From: JBDNIO01 sp041688215
GTDB taxonomy: Bacteria; Pseudomonadota; Gammaproteobacteria; Nevskiales; Salinisphaeraceae
NCBI GenBank assembly: GCA_041688215.1
Contig: JBDNIO010000031.1
Span: 1-28,129 of the forward strand
Length of the DNA stretch: 28,129 nt
Reading direction: 5' to 3'
The notes under the pieces: generated by a model
What the model was told of the DNA's origin: nothing
The model's input: only the letters and a program-made list of their open reading frames with translations
The model's database searches: none
Shown: positions 7,338-15,626 of the stretch, piece after piece
How the letters are laid out: each line of letters begins with the position of its first letter
How positions within the stretch are numbered: the stretch's first letter is position 1
Translations under genes and position numbers: made by a program

Positions 7338-9533
7338 ATGCGACGCGTATCTGTAGATATCGGCGGTACTTTCACGGACTGCTTTCTCGTCTGGGACAAA
7401 CACTATATCGAGTCCAAAGCGCTCACTACGCACCACAATCTGGCGCTGGGATTTCGCGAGGCCCTGGAATACGCCTGTGAACGTATCGGCGAAGAAGTGC
7501 GCACGGTGCTCTCCGGCGTCGATTCGGTCCGCTATGCAACCACCTTGGGCACCAACGCACTGATCGAACGTAAAGGCCCGAAAGTCGCACTTTTGACTAC
7601 CGCGGGCTTCGAATCCATGGTCCCGCTAACCCGCGCCCGCGGCTACGGCGACGGCCTGGATACCGCTCAGCAGCAGGATTTACCCTCTGCGAATCGCCCC
7701 AAACCTGTCGTGCCCATTCCGCGAATCGCCGGGGTGCGCGAACGCATTGATGCCTCCGGCAACATCATCATGCCGATTGATGAGGATGACCTGCGCCGCT
7801 GCATCCGCAAGCTGGTGGACGAGGGCGCGCAGGCGTTCGTGGTTTCGCTGGTGAATTCGGTGACCAATCCCGAGCACGAACTGCGAGTACAGAAGATTCT
7901 GCTGGACGAATATCCGTCGCATTTTCTGGGTGCGATCCCAGTGGTGCTCTCGCACCTGGTGGCGGGCCGTAAGGGCGAATACGTGCGCACCACCTCGGCT
8001 ATTCTCGATGCATTTTTGCATGATGAGATGTATCACGGCCTGTCCACGCTGGAACTTTCGTTGCGCGAGGACGGCTACGAAAAACCCATGCTGGTGGTGC
8101 ACAACTCCGGCGGCATGGCGCAGCTTAATTCCACCGCCGCGCTGCAAACGATTCATTCGGGGCCGGTTTCCGGCATCGGCGCCGGTGAGCATCTGGCTGC
8201 CGAAGCCAAACTCGGCAATATCGTATGCGCAGATATGGGCGGTACGTCTTTCGACATCGGGCTGGAAATCGAAGGCGGCGCACGCCTGTATGACTTTAAT
8301 CCGGTAATTGACCGCTGGCTGGTCAGCATTCCGATGATGCATCTGGTCACACTTGGCGCCGGTGGCGGTTCGATTGTGAGTTACGACCAGGTATTCAACA
8401 TCGCCAAGGTCGGCCCCGCCAGCGCCGGCTCAGATCCCGGCCCGGCCAGTTACGACCGCGGTGGCAGCGACACCACGGTAACGGATGCGGACTTGTTGCT
8501 CGGTTATCTGGATGCGGATAATTATGCTGGCGGACACATCAAACTCAATCCGCGTCGGGCCGAACGCGCCATGAAAAAGGCGCTGGCCGATCACTTGGGT
8601 GTATCAGCCGTGGATGCCGCGAAACTGGTTAAACAGCGGGTGGACCTGAACATGGCCAACGGCATTGCCGAGGAGCTGCGCCACCGCGGCTACGCGCCGG
8701 ATGATTTCAGCCTGCTTGCTTACGGCGGCAACGGCCCACTACACGCCTGCAGTATTGCCAATATTCTGGGTATGGATCGGGTAATCGCGCCGCCATTCTC
8801 GCCGATATTTTCGGCCGTGGGCGCGGGCAACATGCACCAGTTGCATATGCACGAGAAGTCCGTGTTCCTCACGCTCTACGATTCCAATACCCGCAAATTG
8901 ATGGACGATTTCAAGGAATTCAATGCCATCGTCAAGACGCTGGAAGTCGCCGGTCGGGATGATTTGATTCGTCAGGAAATGGATCCGAAGAAAATCCAGC
9001 ATCGTCTGGAGCTCGACATGCTCTACGGCAACCAGTTGGTACAAACCACGGTTGCGCTGAAAAAGCTGCGGATTGAAAGCATGACGGAGGTCATGGATGT
9101 CATCGTGCAGTTCTCCAACGATTACGCGGACCGTTTTGGCCGCGGTTCGGAAGCGCCGGAGGCGGGCATTCGCATTAATACCGTGCGGGTTTCGTCCTTC
9201 GTTGAACATGAAACCATAGATTTCAGTCATGTAACTGCGCCTGAGAATAGAAAGGGAAAAAAGGTTGGCAAACCCAAACCCCTGAGTTCGCGCGATTGCC
9301 ATTTCGTCGGCTATGAAAAGCCCCTGGACACGGCCGTTTACTCAGCGGACAAGCTTGAGTCCGGCGCCCGTATTACCGGTCCCGCGGTGATTGTGGCGCA
9401 ATCTACGACCTATCTGGTAGAGCCCGGCTGGGATGTAACTATTGGTGACCAGGGCGCCGTCTGGTTTGATCGCGACAAGGCCGCCGCCAGGAAATCCACA
9501 GCAAGAAATTCCCAAACGAGGAAAGCATCATGA
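7338..9533 (+). CDS. Apc3-like HyuA-family subunit of an ATP-dependent ketone carboxylase
   Basis: Second HyuA-like subunit, 731 aa (about 80 kDa, like Apc3 or AcxA). It has the canonical phosphate loop DIGGTFTD (residues 7-14), TTLGTNALIERKG, SGPVSGIGAGEHL, a second phosphate motif DMGGTSFD (299-306), LGAGGGSIV, GPASAGSDPGPASY and YGGNGP (462-467). By analogy with the acetophenone carboxylase core, the two HyuA-like chains are non-identical partners around a HyuB subunit. This copy looks closer to the standard family than the Apc1-like one. Start: ATG at 7338 with AGGGAGGA seven bases upstream. Its stop overlaps the HyuB start by four bases. Substrate cannot be read from sequence. Confidence 0.87.
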   Translation: MRRVSVDIGGTFTDCFLVWDKHYIESKALTTHHNLALGFREALEYACERIGEEVRTVLSGVDSVRYATTLGTNALIERKGPKVALLTTAGFESMVPLTRARGYGDGLDTAQQQDLPSANRPKPVVPIPRIAGVRERIDASGNIIMPIDEDDLRRCIRKLVDEGAQAFVVSLVNSVTNPEHELRVQKILLDEYPSHFLGAIPVVLSHLVAGRKGEYVRTTSAILDAFLHDEMYHGLSTLELSLREDGYEKPMLVVHNSGGMAQLNSTAALQTIHSGPVSGIGAGEHLAAEAKLGNIVCADMGGTSFDIGLEIEGGARLYDFNPVIDRWLVSIPMMHLVTLGAGGGSIVSYDQVFNIAKVGPASAGSDPGPASYDRGGSDTTVTDADLLLGYLDADNYAGGHIKLNPRRAERAMKKALADHLGVSAVDAAKLVKQRVDLNMANGIAEELRHRGYAPDDFSLLAYGGNGPLHACSIANILGMDRVIAPPFSPIFSAVGAGNMHQLHMHEKSVFLTLYDSNTRKLMDDFKEFNAIVKTLEVAGRDDLIRQEMDPKKIQHRLELDMLYGNQLVQTTVALKKLRIESMTEVMDVIVQFSNDYADRFGRGSEAPEAGIRINTVRVSSFVEHETIDFSHVTAPENRKGKKVGKPKPLSSRDCHFVGYEKPLDTAVYSADKLESGARITGPAVIVAQSTTYLVEPGWDVTIGDQGAVWFDRDKAAARKSTARNSQTRKAS

Positions 9534-11815
9534 GTGCAGCGAAGAGTTCAGCAGCCCAAAAATCAGCCGCGAAATCCACAAGGGACAGCGAAGCCGAGCG
9601 CGAACGCAAACTGGTCGATGAATTTCTGGACAGCACCACCCTGTTCCTGGGGCCCGACCCCGAGATCATGAACGAACATGGGCTGTATCCCCGTACCGAG
9701 GCCGAGGAAAAGGCTTTGGCAAACGGCTACGACGACGATCTGCTTGCCCAGGTGCGCGATACGCTCAACGCCGGCACCAACGAAGGCTTCGAGATGCTGG
9801 AGCAGATGGGCGCGGCACCCGGGGCGAAATGGGGTGATTTAATCACCGGCATCTATACCGCCGGTGGGGATCTTGTGATTCCCAGCGCCAGTGGCGTACT
9901 GATTTTTTCCTCCCTGTCGCATCATGCGCTCAAGTTCATCAATAAATACTGGACCGACGAGCCGACCGTGGGCGTGAAACCCGGCGATGTCTTCATGCAC
10001 AATGATTCCCGCTACGGCAATATCCACAACACCGATCAGTCCATGTACGTGCCCATATTCCACAAGGGCACTCTGGTGGCCTGGGCGGGCGCGATTGTGC
10101 ATGAGGGCGAGAATGGCGCGGTGGAGCCGGGCGGCATGCCGTCGGCGGCCGAATCGACTTATGAAGAAGGTCTGAAAATGCCGCCGATCAAGGTCGGCGA
10201 AAACTATCAACTGCGCCGCGACATGGTCACGTTTTTGCAGAACTCGGTGCGCGAGCCCAAGCTGCAATACGAGGACATGAAGGTCAAGCTGTTCGTATGC
10301 CGGCGTATTGAAGAACGCTTCAACGCAGCGGTGGAAAATTATGGTTTGGAGGTGGTCATCGCCGCCATGCGCAAGGGCCTGGAAGACGTGGAAGCCGAGG
10401 TCAAGCGCCGTATCAGGGCTTATCCGGACGGCACCGTACGCACAGTGGTTATTGCTGATGGCACCCTGCGAGAAAATGTCGCAGTCAAGGTCAATCTGGA
10501 ACTGGTATGCAAGGGCGACGAGCTTATTTTCGACTTTCGAGGCTCATCGCCGGAGTTCGCCAACCGCTGCAACAATACGGTGCTGGCGTCGCTCAAGGGC
10601 ATGATTTGCCAGTTGTTTCTGACTTTCGTCTGGCCGGATTTGCCGCGAAATCAAGCGGTGTTTGCGCCAATTAAAGTGATATGCGATCCGCGTTCCGCGC
10701 TGGCGTCGTCCTACGAAACTCCCAATGCGCAATCGATGATGACGTTCTTCCCCGCGTTCTGCTGCGGCCAGAAGGCGATCGCGCATCTGATATATCCGTC
10801 CTCCAGGAAGTACACCAAGGTGGTTGCGCCCTGGTTCTGCATGATCAGTACTTTTATTTACGGTGGCGTGACCCAACGCGGCGAAGTAGTGGGCAATGTG
10901 TGCGCGGACCTGAACGGCATGGGCGGCGGCGCGCGTGCCGACGCCGATGGCGAACACGGCATCGCGCCCATTTTCTCGGCCATGGCCGACACGGGCGAGC
11001 AGGAAGTCAACGAACAGGAAGTGCCGTTTCTGCAGCTCGTATCGAAAAAAATCCTCAAGGATAACCAGGCTTTTGGCAAATATCGCGGCGGCATGGGTTA
11101 CGAGATGATGGTGGCCACCAAGGACAGCGAATTCTGGGGCTTCATGGTTACCTGCCTGGGTTCCAAATTCCCGATTACCCAGGGCCTGTTCGGTGGCTAC
11201 GCCTGCCCGACCTACCCGCTGTGCAAGGTCAAGGGCGACGACATCTACGAGGTGATGAAAAACACCCCGGAGCATTTCCGCCATTCAATGGTCGAGGTGA
11301 TGAACGAACAGCCGTTCAAGAATTCGGAATACAGCACCCACCACATGGGGCTGCAATACGAGCTGGCCAAGCGTGGCGAGCTTTATATGATTTCCCAGGG
11401 CTCGGGCGGCGGCTATGGTGATGTGCTTGAGCGTGAACCCGAGTCCGTGCTGGAAGACCTGCGCAACGACCTGATATCACATGCCGTTGCGCAAGACATA
11501 TACCAGGTGTGTTACGACGAAGAAACGCTGGCACTTGATGCCAAGGCCACGGAAAAAGCCCGCAAGGAGACGCGCAAAAAACGTATCAAAAAAGGTATGA
11601 CATACAAGCAGTTCATGAAGAAGCACGTCAGGAAAACACCCCCTGACTACCCACCCTTTTACGGCTGTTGGGGTTCCGACCGCGATACGATTTATGCTGG
11701 CAGTCCCGACATAAAAACCCGGGCGGATGCAATCCAGCCCATCATGATGCCGAACCCCAAGGATGTACGAATCGCGAAGCTGGAGGCCGAAATTAAAAAA
11801 CTTCGTAGTGCCTGA
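9530..11815 (+). CDS. Apc4/AcxB-like HyuB-family carboxylase subunit
   Basis: 761 aa HyuB-family subunit, which in acetone and acetophenone carboxylases carries the metal centre and the carboxylation site. The segment HNDSRYGNIHNTDQ (residues 157-170) is the conserved metal-site region, and AWAGAIVHEGENGAVEPGGMP (starting about 184) and the later EEGLKMPPIKVGENYQLRRD follow the family pattern. The first 25 residues are a low-complexity Ala/Ser/Lys tail, and the C-terminus has a strongly basic stretch (RKKRIKKG region) before a conserved YGCWGSDRD segment. It is the last gene of the carboxylase unit. The next gene starts 112 bp later and is a sugar-nucleotide enzyme, so no apc5 equivalent follows. 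No clear terminator is visible in the gap. Confidence 0.87.
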   Translation: MSAAKSSAAQKSAAKSTRDSEAERERKLVDEFLDSTTLFLGPDPEIMNEHGLYPRTEAEEKALANGYDDDLLAQVRDTLNAGTNEGFEMLEQMGAAPGAKWGDLITGIYTAGGDLVIPSASGVLIFSSLSHHALKFINKYWTDEPTVGVKPGDVFMHNDSRYGNIHNTDQSMYVPIFHKGTLVAWAGAIVHEGENGAVEPGGMPSAAESTYEEGLKMPPIKVGENYQLRRDMVTFLQNSVREPKLQYEDMKVKLFVCRRIEERFNAAVENYGLEVVIAAMRKGLEDVEAEVKRRIRAYPDGTVRTVVIADGTLRENVAVKVNLELVCKGDELIFDFRGSSPEFANRCNNTVLASLKGMICQLFLTFVWPDLPRNQAVFAPIKVICDPRSALASSYETPNAQSMMTFFPAFCCGQKAIAHLIYPSSRKYTKVVAPWFCMISTFIYGGVTQRGEVVGNVCADLNGMGGGARADADGEHGIAPIFSAMADTGEQEVNEQEVPFLQLVSKKILKDNQAFGKYRGGMGYEMMVATKDSEFWGFMVTCLGSKFPITQGLFGGYACPTYPLCKVKGDDIYEVMKNTPEHFRHSMVEVMNEQPFKNSEYSTHHMGLQYELAKRGELYMISQGSGGGYGDVLEREPESVLEDLRNDLISHAVAQDIYQVCYDEETLALDAKATEKARKETRKKRIKKGMTYKQFMKKHVRKTPPDYPPFYGCWGSDRDTIYAGSPDIKTRADAIQPIMMPNPKDVRIAKLEAEIKKLRSA

Positions 11816-11927
11816 GGATTAGCCAAAAACTGCGCATTGCTCGGAGCGGCGGCCCCAGCGCGGCCGTCTAAGCTGGTATTATTCGCCGCGTTCAAACAAT
11901 AAACACTGATTGGCGCAGGCGGTTCCT

Positions 11928-12896
11928 ATGCAAGATGTCCTGAGAAAAAGAGTCCTCGTTACCGGCGGCGCGGGCTTCATCGGTTCGCATCTATGCGAGC
12001 GCCTGCTGGACGCGGGCGACGATGTGATCTGTATGGATAACTTCTTTACCGGCCGCAAGGCCAACATCGCGCACCTGATGAATAATCCATTTTTCGAAGT
12101 GGTGCGCCACGACGTATGTTTCCCGTTGTATGTGGAAGTAGACGAAATCTATAACCTGGCCTGCCCAGCATCTCCGATTCACTACCAGCATGACCCGGTG
12201 CAAACTACCAAGACCAGCGTACATGGCGCCATCAATATGCTGGGTTTGGCCAAACGCATCGGCGCCAAAATCCTGCAGGCGTCGACCAGCGAAGTCTATG
12301 GCGACCCAACGATGCATCCACAGAAAGAGAGTTACTGGGGCAATGTAAACCCCATCGGTAGTCGTTCCTGCTATGACGAGGGCAAGCGTTGTGCCGAAAC
12401 CCTGTTTTTTGATTATTACCGCCAATACAGCCTGCCGATCAAAGTTGCCCGAATCTTTAATACCTACGGCCCGCGCATGCACCCGCATGATGGCCGGGTG
12501 GTGTCCAACTTCATCATGCAAGCCCTGCAAAACGAACCAATTACGCTTTACGGCGATGGCTCACAGACGCGTTCGTTCTGTTTTGTGGATGACCTGGTTG
12601 AGGGCTTGATGCGGCTAATGGCATCCGATGCCGAGGTGACGGGCCCAGTAAACCTGGGGAACCCAAACGAATTCACTATACGTGAGCTTGCGGAAGTTAT
12701 TATCGAGCTTACCCAGTCAAAATCAGAGTTCGTTTTAAAGCCGCTGCCCGAAGATGATCCCAAACAACGTCGCCCGGATATTTCGCTCGCCCTAGAAAAA
12801 CTGGCCTGGACTCCGCAAATTCAATTGGCCAAGGGTGCACCACGCACCATTGCTTATTTTCAGACGCTTCTGGACCAGGCGAACAAACAAATATGA
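11928..12896 (+). CDS. UDP-glucuronate decarboxylase (UDP-xylose synthase), extended SDR family
   Basis: 322 aa NAD-dependent extended SDR that by family would convert UDP-glucuronate to UDP-xylose in the cytoplasm. Seen: TGGAGFIGSH at the N-terminus (dinucleotide binding, residues 12-21), NFFTGRKANI, ACPASPIHYQHDPVQTTKT, the catalytic pair Tyr149 and Lys153 in SCYDEGK, and NTYGPRMHPHDGRVVSNF. These are hallmark UXS segments and separate it from dTDP-glucose dehydratase or UDP-glucose epimerase. Start: ATG at 11928 preceded by AGGCGG; a TTG at 11910 would add six residues. It heads a run of glycosylation genes, so UDP-xylose or a derivative is probably a donor for LPS or another surface glycan. 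Confidence 0.88.
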   Translation: MQDVLRKRVLVTGGAGFIGSHLCERLLDAGDDVICMDNFFTGRKANIAHLMNNPFFEVVRHDVCFPLYVEVDEIYNLACPASPIHYQHDPVQTTKTSVHGAINMLGLAKRIGAKILQASTSEVYGDPTMHPQKESYWGNVNPIGSRSCYDEGKRCAETLFFDYYRQYSLPIKVARIFNTYGPRMHPHDGRVVSNFIMQALQNEPITLYGDGSQTRSFCFVDDLVEGLMRLMASDAEVTGPVNLGNPNEFTIRELAEVIIELTQSKSEFVLKPLPEDDPKQRRPDISLALEKLAWTPQIQLAKGAPRTIAYFQTLLDQANKQI

Positions 12897-12960
12897 GAAG
12901 GCGACGATAGGGCTGGAGAGCGTTCCGGGAACGCAAAGTACTAAAAACGATAAGTTTATT

Positions 12961-13596
12961 ATGCACATAGAAAAAGCGGATTTCGGAAGCCGAAACGCGA
13001 GAAGCGAATTTGTTGCCCAGCGATTCAAACCATACCTTGCCAGCGGTGTACTGGATGTCGGTTGCTACGAAGCGCCGTTACGACAGATTCTTGGTAAAGC
13101 ACACTACACGGGGATCGACTTTGTTGGCGATCCCGATGTGTTTTTGAATCTGGAAACTTGCGACGCTCTGCCCTATAAAGATGGCGACTTCGCCTGCGTA
13201 ATGGCGATCGAAGTGCTCGAGCATTTAGAGAATCTACACTCTATGTTCGCGCAAATGGCGCGTGTGTCCAATCGCTATATCATAATGTCCTTGCCCAATT
13301 GCTGGCGTGACGCGCGTCGGCCGATTGAGCGCGGCAAGGGTAAGATCGGCCATTATGGGTTACCCGCCACGCGACCTGATGATCGGCATAAATGGTTTTT
13401 CAGTTTTAACCAGGCGGCCGAGTTCGCCCAGGCGCAAGCCGAGTTGCATAACTTGTCCGTAGTTGAAATGTTCGGCACGGAAATGCCCAAATCAACGGCC
13501 CTGCACCACTTGCGCAAGATGCGTTTCCCCGGAAAACGCTATAACAACCGGTATGTGCAAACCCTGTGGTCCGTGTTTGAGAAAAAGCCGGTTTGA
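12961..13596 (+). CDS. Class I SAM-dependent methyltransferase, surface-glycan cluster
   Basis: 211 aa. A Rossmann-type methyltransferase with motif I LDVGCYE (residues 31-37), an acidic motif II region (HYTGIDFVGDPD) and the post-motif IAIEVLEHLEN-like segment MAIEVLEHLEN typical of Methyltransf_11 proteins. The acceptor is not recognisable. Its place between a UDP-xylose synthase and glycosyltransferases suggests it methylates a sugar or lipid-linked glycan. Start set at ATG 12961, 64 bp after the upstream stop, because residues upstream in the same frame overlap the UXS gene and are not family-like. No strong Shine-Dalgarno is visible, so the start is uncertain. Confidence 0.75.
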   Translation: MHIEKADFGSRNARSEFVAQRFKPYLASGVLDVGCYEAPLRQILGKAHYTGIDFVGDPDVFLNLETCDALPYKDGDFACVMAIEVLEHLENLHSMFAQMARVSNRYIIMSLPNCWRDARRPIERGKGKIGHYGLPATRPDDRHKWFFSFNQAAEFAQAQAELHNLSVVEMFGTEMPKSTALHHLRKMRFPGKRYNNRYVQTLWSVFEKKPV

Positions 13597-13664
13597 TTTG
13601 CGTAGAGTAACCAGTGTTGGCCCACAAACTGCGGTTTTAAACAGTATCTAAAGCATTTGCCCGC

Positions 13665-14806
13665 GTGAATATATGCCTTACACATTTGCGCCATGCATAC
13701 TCTGGCGGCGCAGAGCGTTACTTGAACTATCTTGCCTGTGGCCTATGTGAACGCGGCCACGAAGTAACTATCGCCTGCCGTTCGCATGCCGTGAAGCCGC
13801 ATCCTGATATTAAATTCCTTGTGTTGAGCAAGTTCGCTATTGGCAGCGCCTGGCGCTATTGGGCTTTTGCCCGCGCGCTAGAGCAATTCCTAGCGGATAA
13901 TCGGGAGCAATATGATGTAGTTTTTGCCCTCGGCCGGACCTGGAGTCAGGATATCGTCCGTGTTAGCGGTGGTTGCCATCAGACCTGGCTGGATACCATG
14001 GCAGGGCCCCGTCGCAGCGCGAAGCCAAAATTCAAGGACCGCGTGCAATTGCGCCTGGTGCTTACCGGAAAATAATTTGTAACAGCGATATGGTGCGGCG
14101 TGATGTCATGCGGCGATACGACGTGCCCCAGGATGCGATTGAGGTTATCTACAACGGTGTAGACCTGGAGCGTTTTAGTCCTTGTCATCGCAGTGGGCCT
14201 GGTGCGCGGATCCGGCGAGAAGCAGGATTCACCCCCGAACATGTAGTGTTCGTATTTCTGGGTACGGGGTTCGAACGCAAGGGTGTAGACCTTGTGCTTG
14301 CCGCGTTTTCGAAAATATCAGAAGCAGTACCGCAAGCGCGCGTATTCATTGCCGGGCGTGATTCGAAAATCGCCCGCTATCAGCAGCAGGCGCGGGATGC
14401 GGGTATTTCGGATAAAGTTGCGTTCCTCGGCGAACGCCTGGATGCCGAAGCCTGCCTCGCCGCTGGCGATGTGTTGGTCTTGCCGACCCGATATGATCCC
14501 TTCGCCAATGTTACGGTGGAAGCGCTGGCCAGCGGTTTGCCGGTAATCACCAGCGATACTAATGGGGGCCACGAAATTCTTCCGGATGAAACGGTCGGTA
14601 CGGTTGTGCCAATGGGCGAAGAAATTATTCCCGAGCTGGCGCGTGCGATGCGCGAATGGAGTGACCCGACACGCATCGAGGCGGCGCGAAAAGTTGCCCG
14701 ACTCGTGGCCGAAAAGCATGGGATAGAGAGTAAACTGGACGCCGCAATTCAGCTTATCGAGGATGTGGCATCGGAGCGCAGATATGAAACTCCATCCCAA
14801 ATTTAA
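13665..14806 (+). pseudogene. GT4-family (WaaG-like) glycosyltransferase split by a one-base frameshift
   Basis: The N-terminal half (frame 3, from GTG 13665, VNICLTHLRHAYSGGAERYL) runs to a TAA at 14073-14075. The C-terminal half continues in frame 2: KIICNSDMVRRDVMRRYDVP, IEVIYNGVDLERFSP, FLGTGFERKGVDL, and the donor-site EX7E region DPFANVTVEALASGLPVI. The two halves make one GT-B enzyme. The 1142-nt span plus one base equals exactly 381 codons, so a single lost base near 14055-14075 explains it. The family transfers sugars from nucleotide donors onto LPS core, and the RTWSQDIVRVSGG segment is WaaG-like. It may be inactive, or the shift may be an assembly error. The end overlaps the next gene by 23 bp. 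Confidence 0.85.
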
Positions 14807-15620
14807 TCCCCGGCGAGCGGTGGGTGGTGATGAAAAGCACGACCTGGGTTTGTCAGTCTCCATCATCACACTTAATGAAGAAGATAATCTGAAAAAATGC
14901 CTGGACAGTGTTGCCGGTCTGGCCAACGAGATTATCGTAGTGGATTCCGGCTCCACTGACCGCACCCGCGAGGTCGCCGCGGCCCACGGCGCGCAATTCA
15001 TACATAACGACTGGCCCGGTCATGTCGTACAAAAAAATGTAGCTTTGTCACACTGCACCCAACCCTGGGTTTTGTGTCTTGATGCCGACGAAGCGCTGGA
15101 TGAAGAGCTGCGCTGCGAAATCATTACATTGTTACAAGGTTCGCCGGATTGCGCGGGCTACGCCGTAAATCGCCTGAGCTGGTTTCTCGGCGATTGGATA
15201 CGCCACGCCTGGCACCCCGAATGGCGCCTGCGTCTGGTGCGGCGGGAAAATGCGAAGTGGGGCGGCATGGACCCGCATGACCACTTGCTGGTCGAAGGCA
15301 AGACGGCCAGATTGCCCGGTTGTTTATTGCATTATTCGTTTCGAAATCTGGACCATCACCTGCAGAAAACGCTGGGCTACGGGCGAATATCAGGCGCGGA
15401 ACTGGTCAAGAAAAACAAACGAATATCTATGGCCAAGCTGATTTTTTCCCCCTTCTGGCGTAGTTTCAGCGTACTGTTTTTCAAGGGCGGTTGGCGCGAT
15501 GGCTGGCGCGGTTGGGTAGTGGCCTATACCTCCATGCTGGCCGGATTTGCCAAATATGCTTATGCCATGGAAGCGCAGAGGGTTAAGCCGGAATCGGACC
15601 ACTCTGGCGAGCAGTCATAA
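14784..15620 (+). CDS. GT2-family glycosyltransferase, WaaE/KdtX-like
   Basis: 278 aa inverting GT-A enzyme. Seen: SVSIITLNEEDNLKKCLDS near the N-terminus, VVDSGSTDRT (Asp54), and the metal-binding LCLDADEALDEE with Asp100-Ala-Asp102, followed by RHAWHPEWRLRLVRRENAKWGG and PHDHL. These are typical of the WaaE/KdtX group, which adds a glucose to inner-core LPS in enterobacteria. The exact sugar here is unknown. The C-terminal segment (about 215-260) is hydrophobic and aromatic and may contact the membrane. Start: ATG 14784 with GGAG seven bases upstream; an in-frame ATG at 14763 lies inside the preceding gene and is less likely. It is followed six bases later by glnE. Confidence 0.85.
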   Translation: MKLHPKFNPRRAVGGDEKHDLGLSVSIITLNEEDNLKKCLDSVAGLANEIIVVDSGSTDRTREVAAAHGAQFIHNDWPGHVVQKNVALSHCTQPWVLCLDADEALDEELRCEIITLLQGSPDCAGYAVNRLSWFLGDWIRHAWHPEWRLRLVRRENAKWGGMDPHDHLLVEGKTARLPGCLLHYSFRNLDHHLQKTLGYGRISGAELVKKNKRISMAKLIFSPFWRSFSVLFFKGGWRDGWRGWVVAYTSMLAGFAKYAYAMEAQRVKPESDHSGEQS

Positions 15621-15626
15621 CAGCCT

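Noticed and set aside
7680..8342. 220-codon - strand frame within the Apc3-like gene
   Set aside because: It is a shadow of a GC-rich coding gene; low-complexity His/Arg composition and no motif.
10544..11284. Long antisense open frame of 246 codons across the HyuB-like gene
   Set aside because: It mirrors the codon pattern of the strongly supported + strand gene and has no recognisable domain.
4963..11815. Annotation as hydantoinase or 5-oxoprolinase (HyuA/HyuB)
   Set aside because: The presence of a zinc-finger gamma subunit and two HyuA copies fits ketone carboxylases instead.
11830..11870. GC-rich hairpin-like bases (GGCC...GGCC) after the HyuB-like gene as a terminator
   Set aside because: The stem is short and imperfect and no T run follows.
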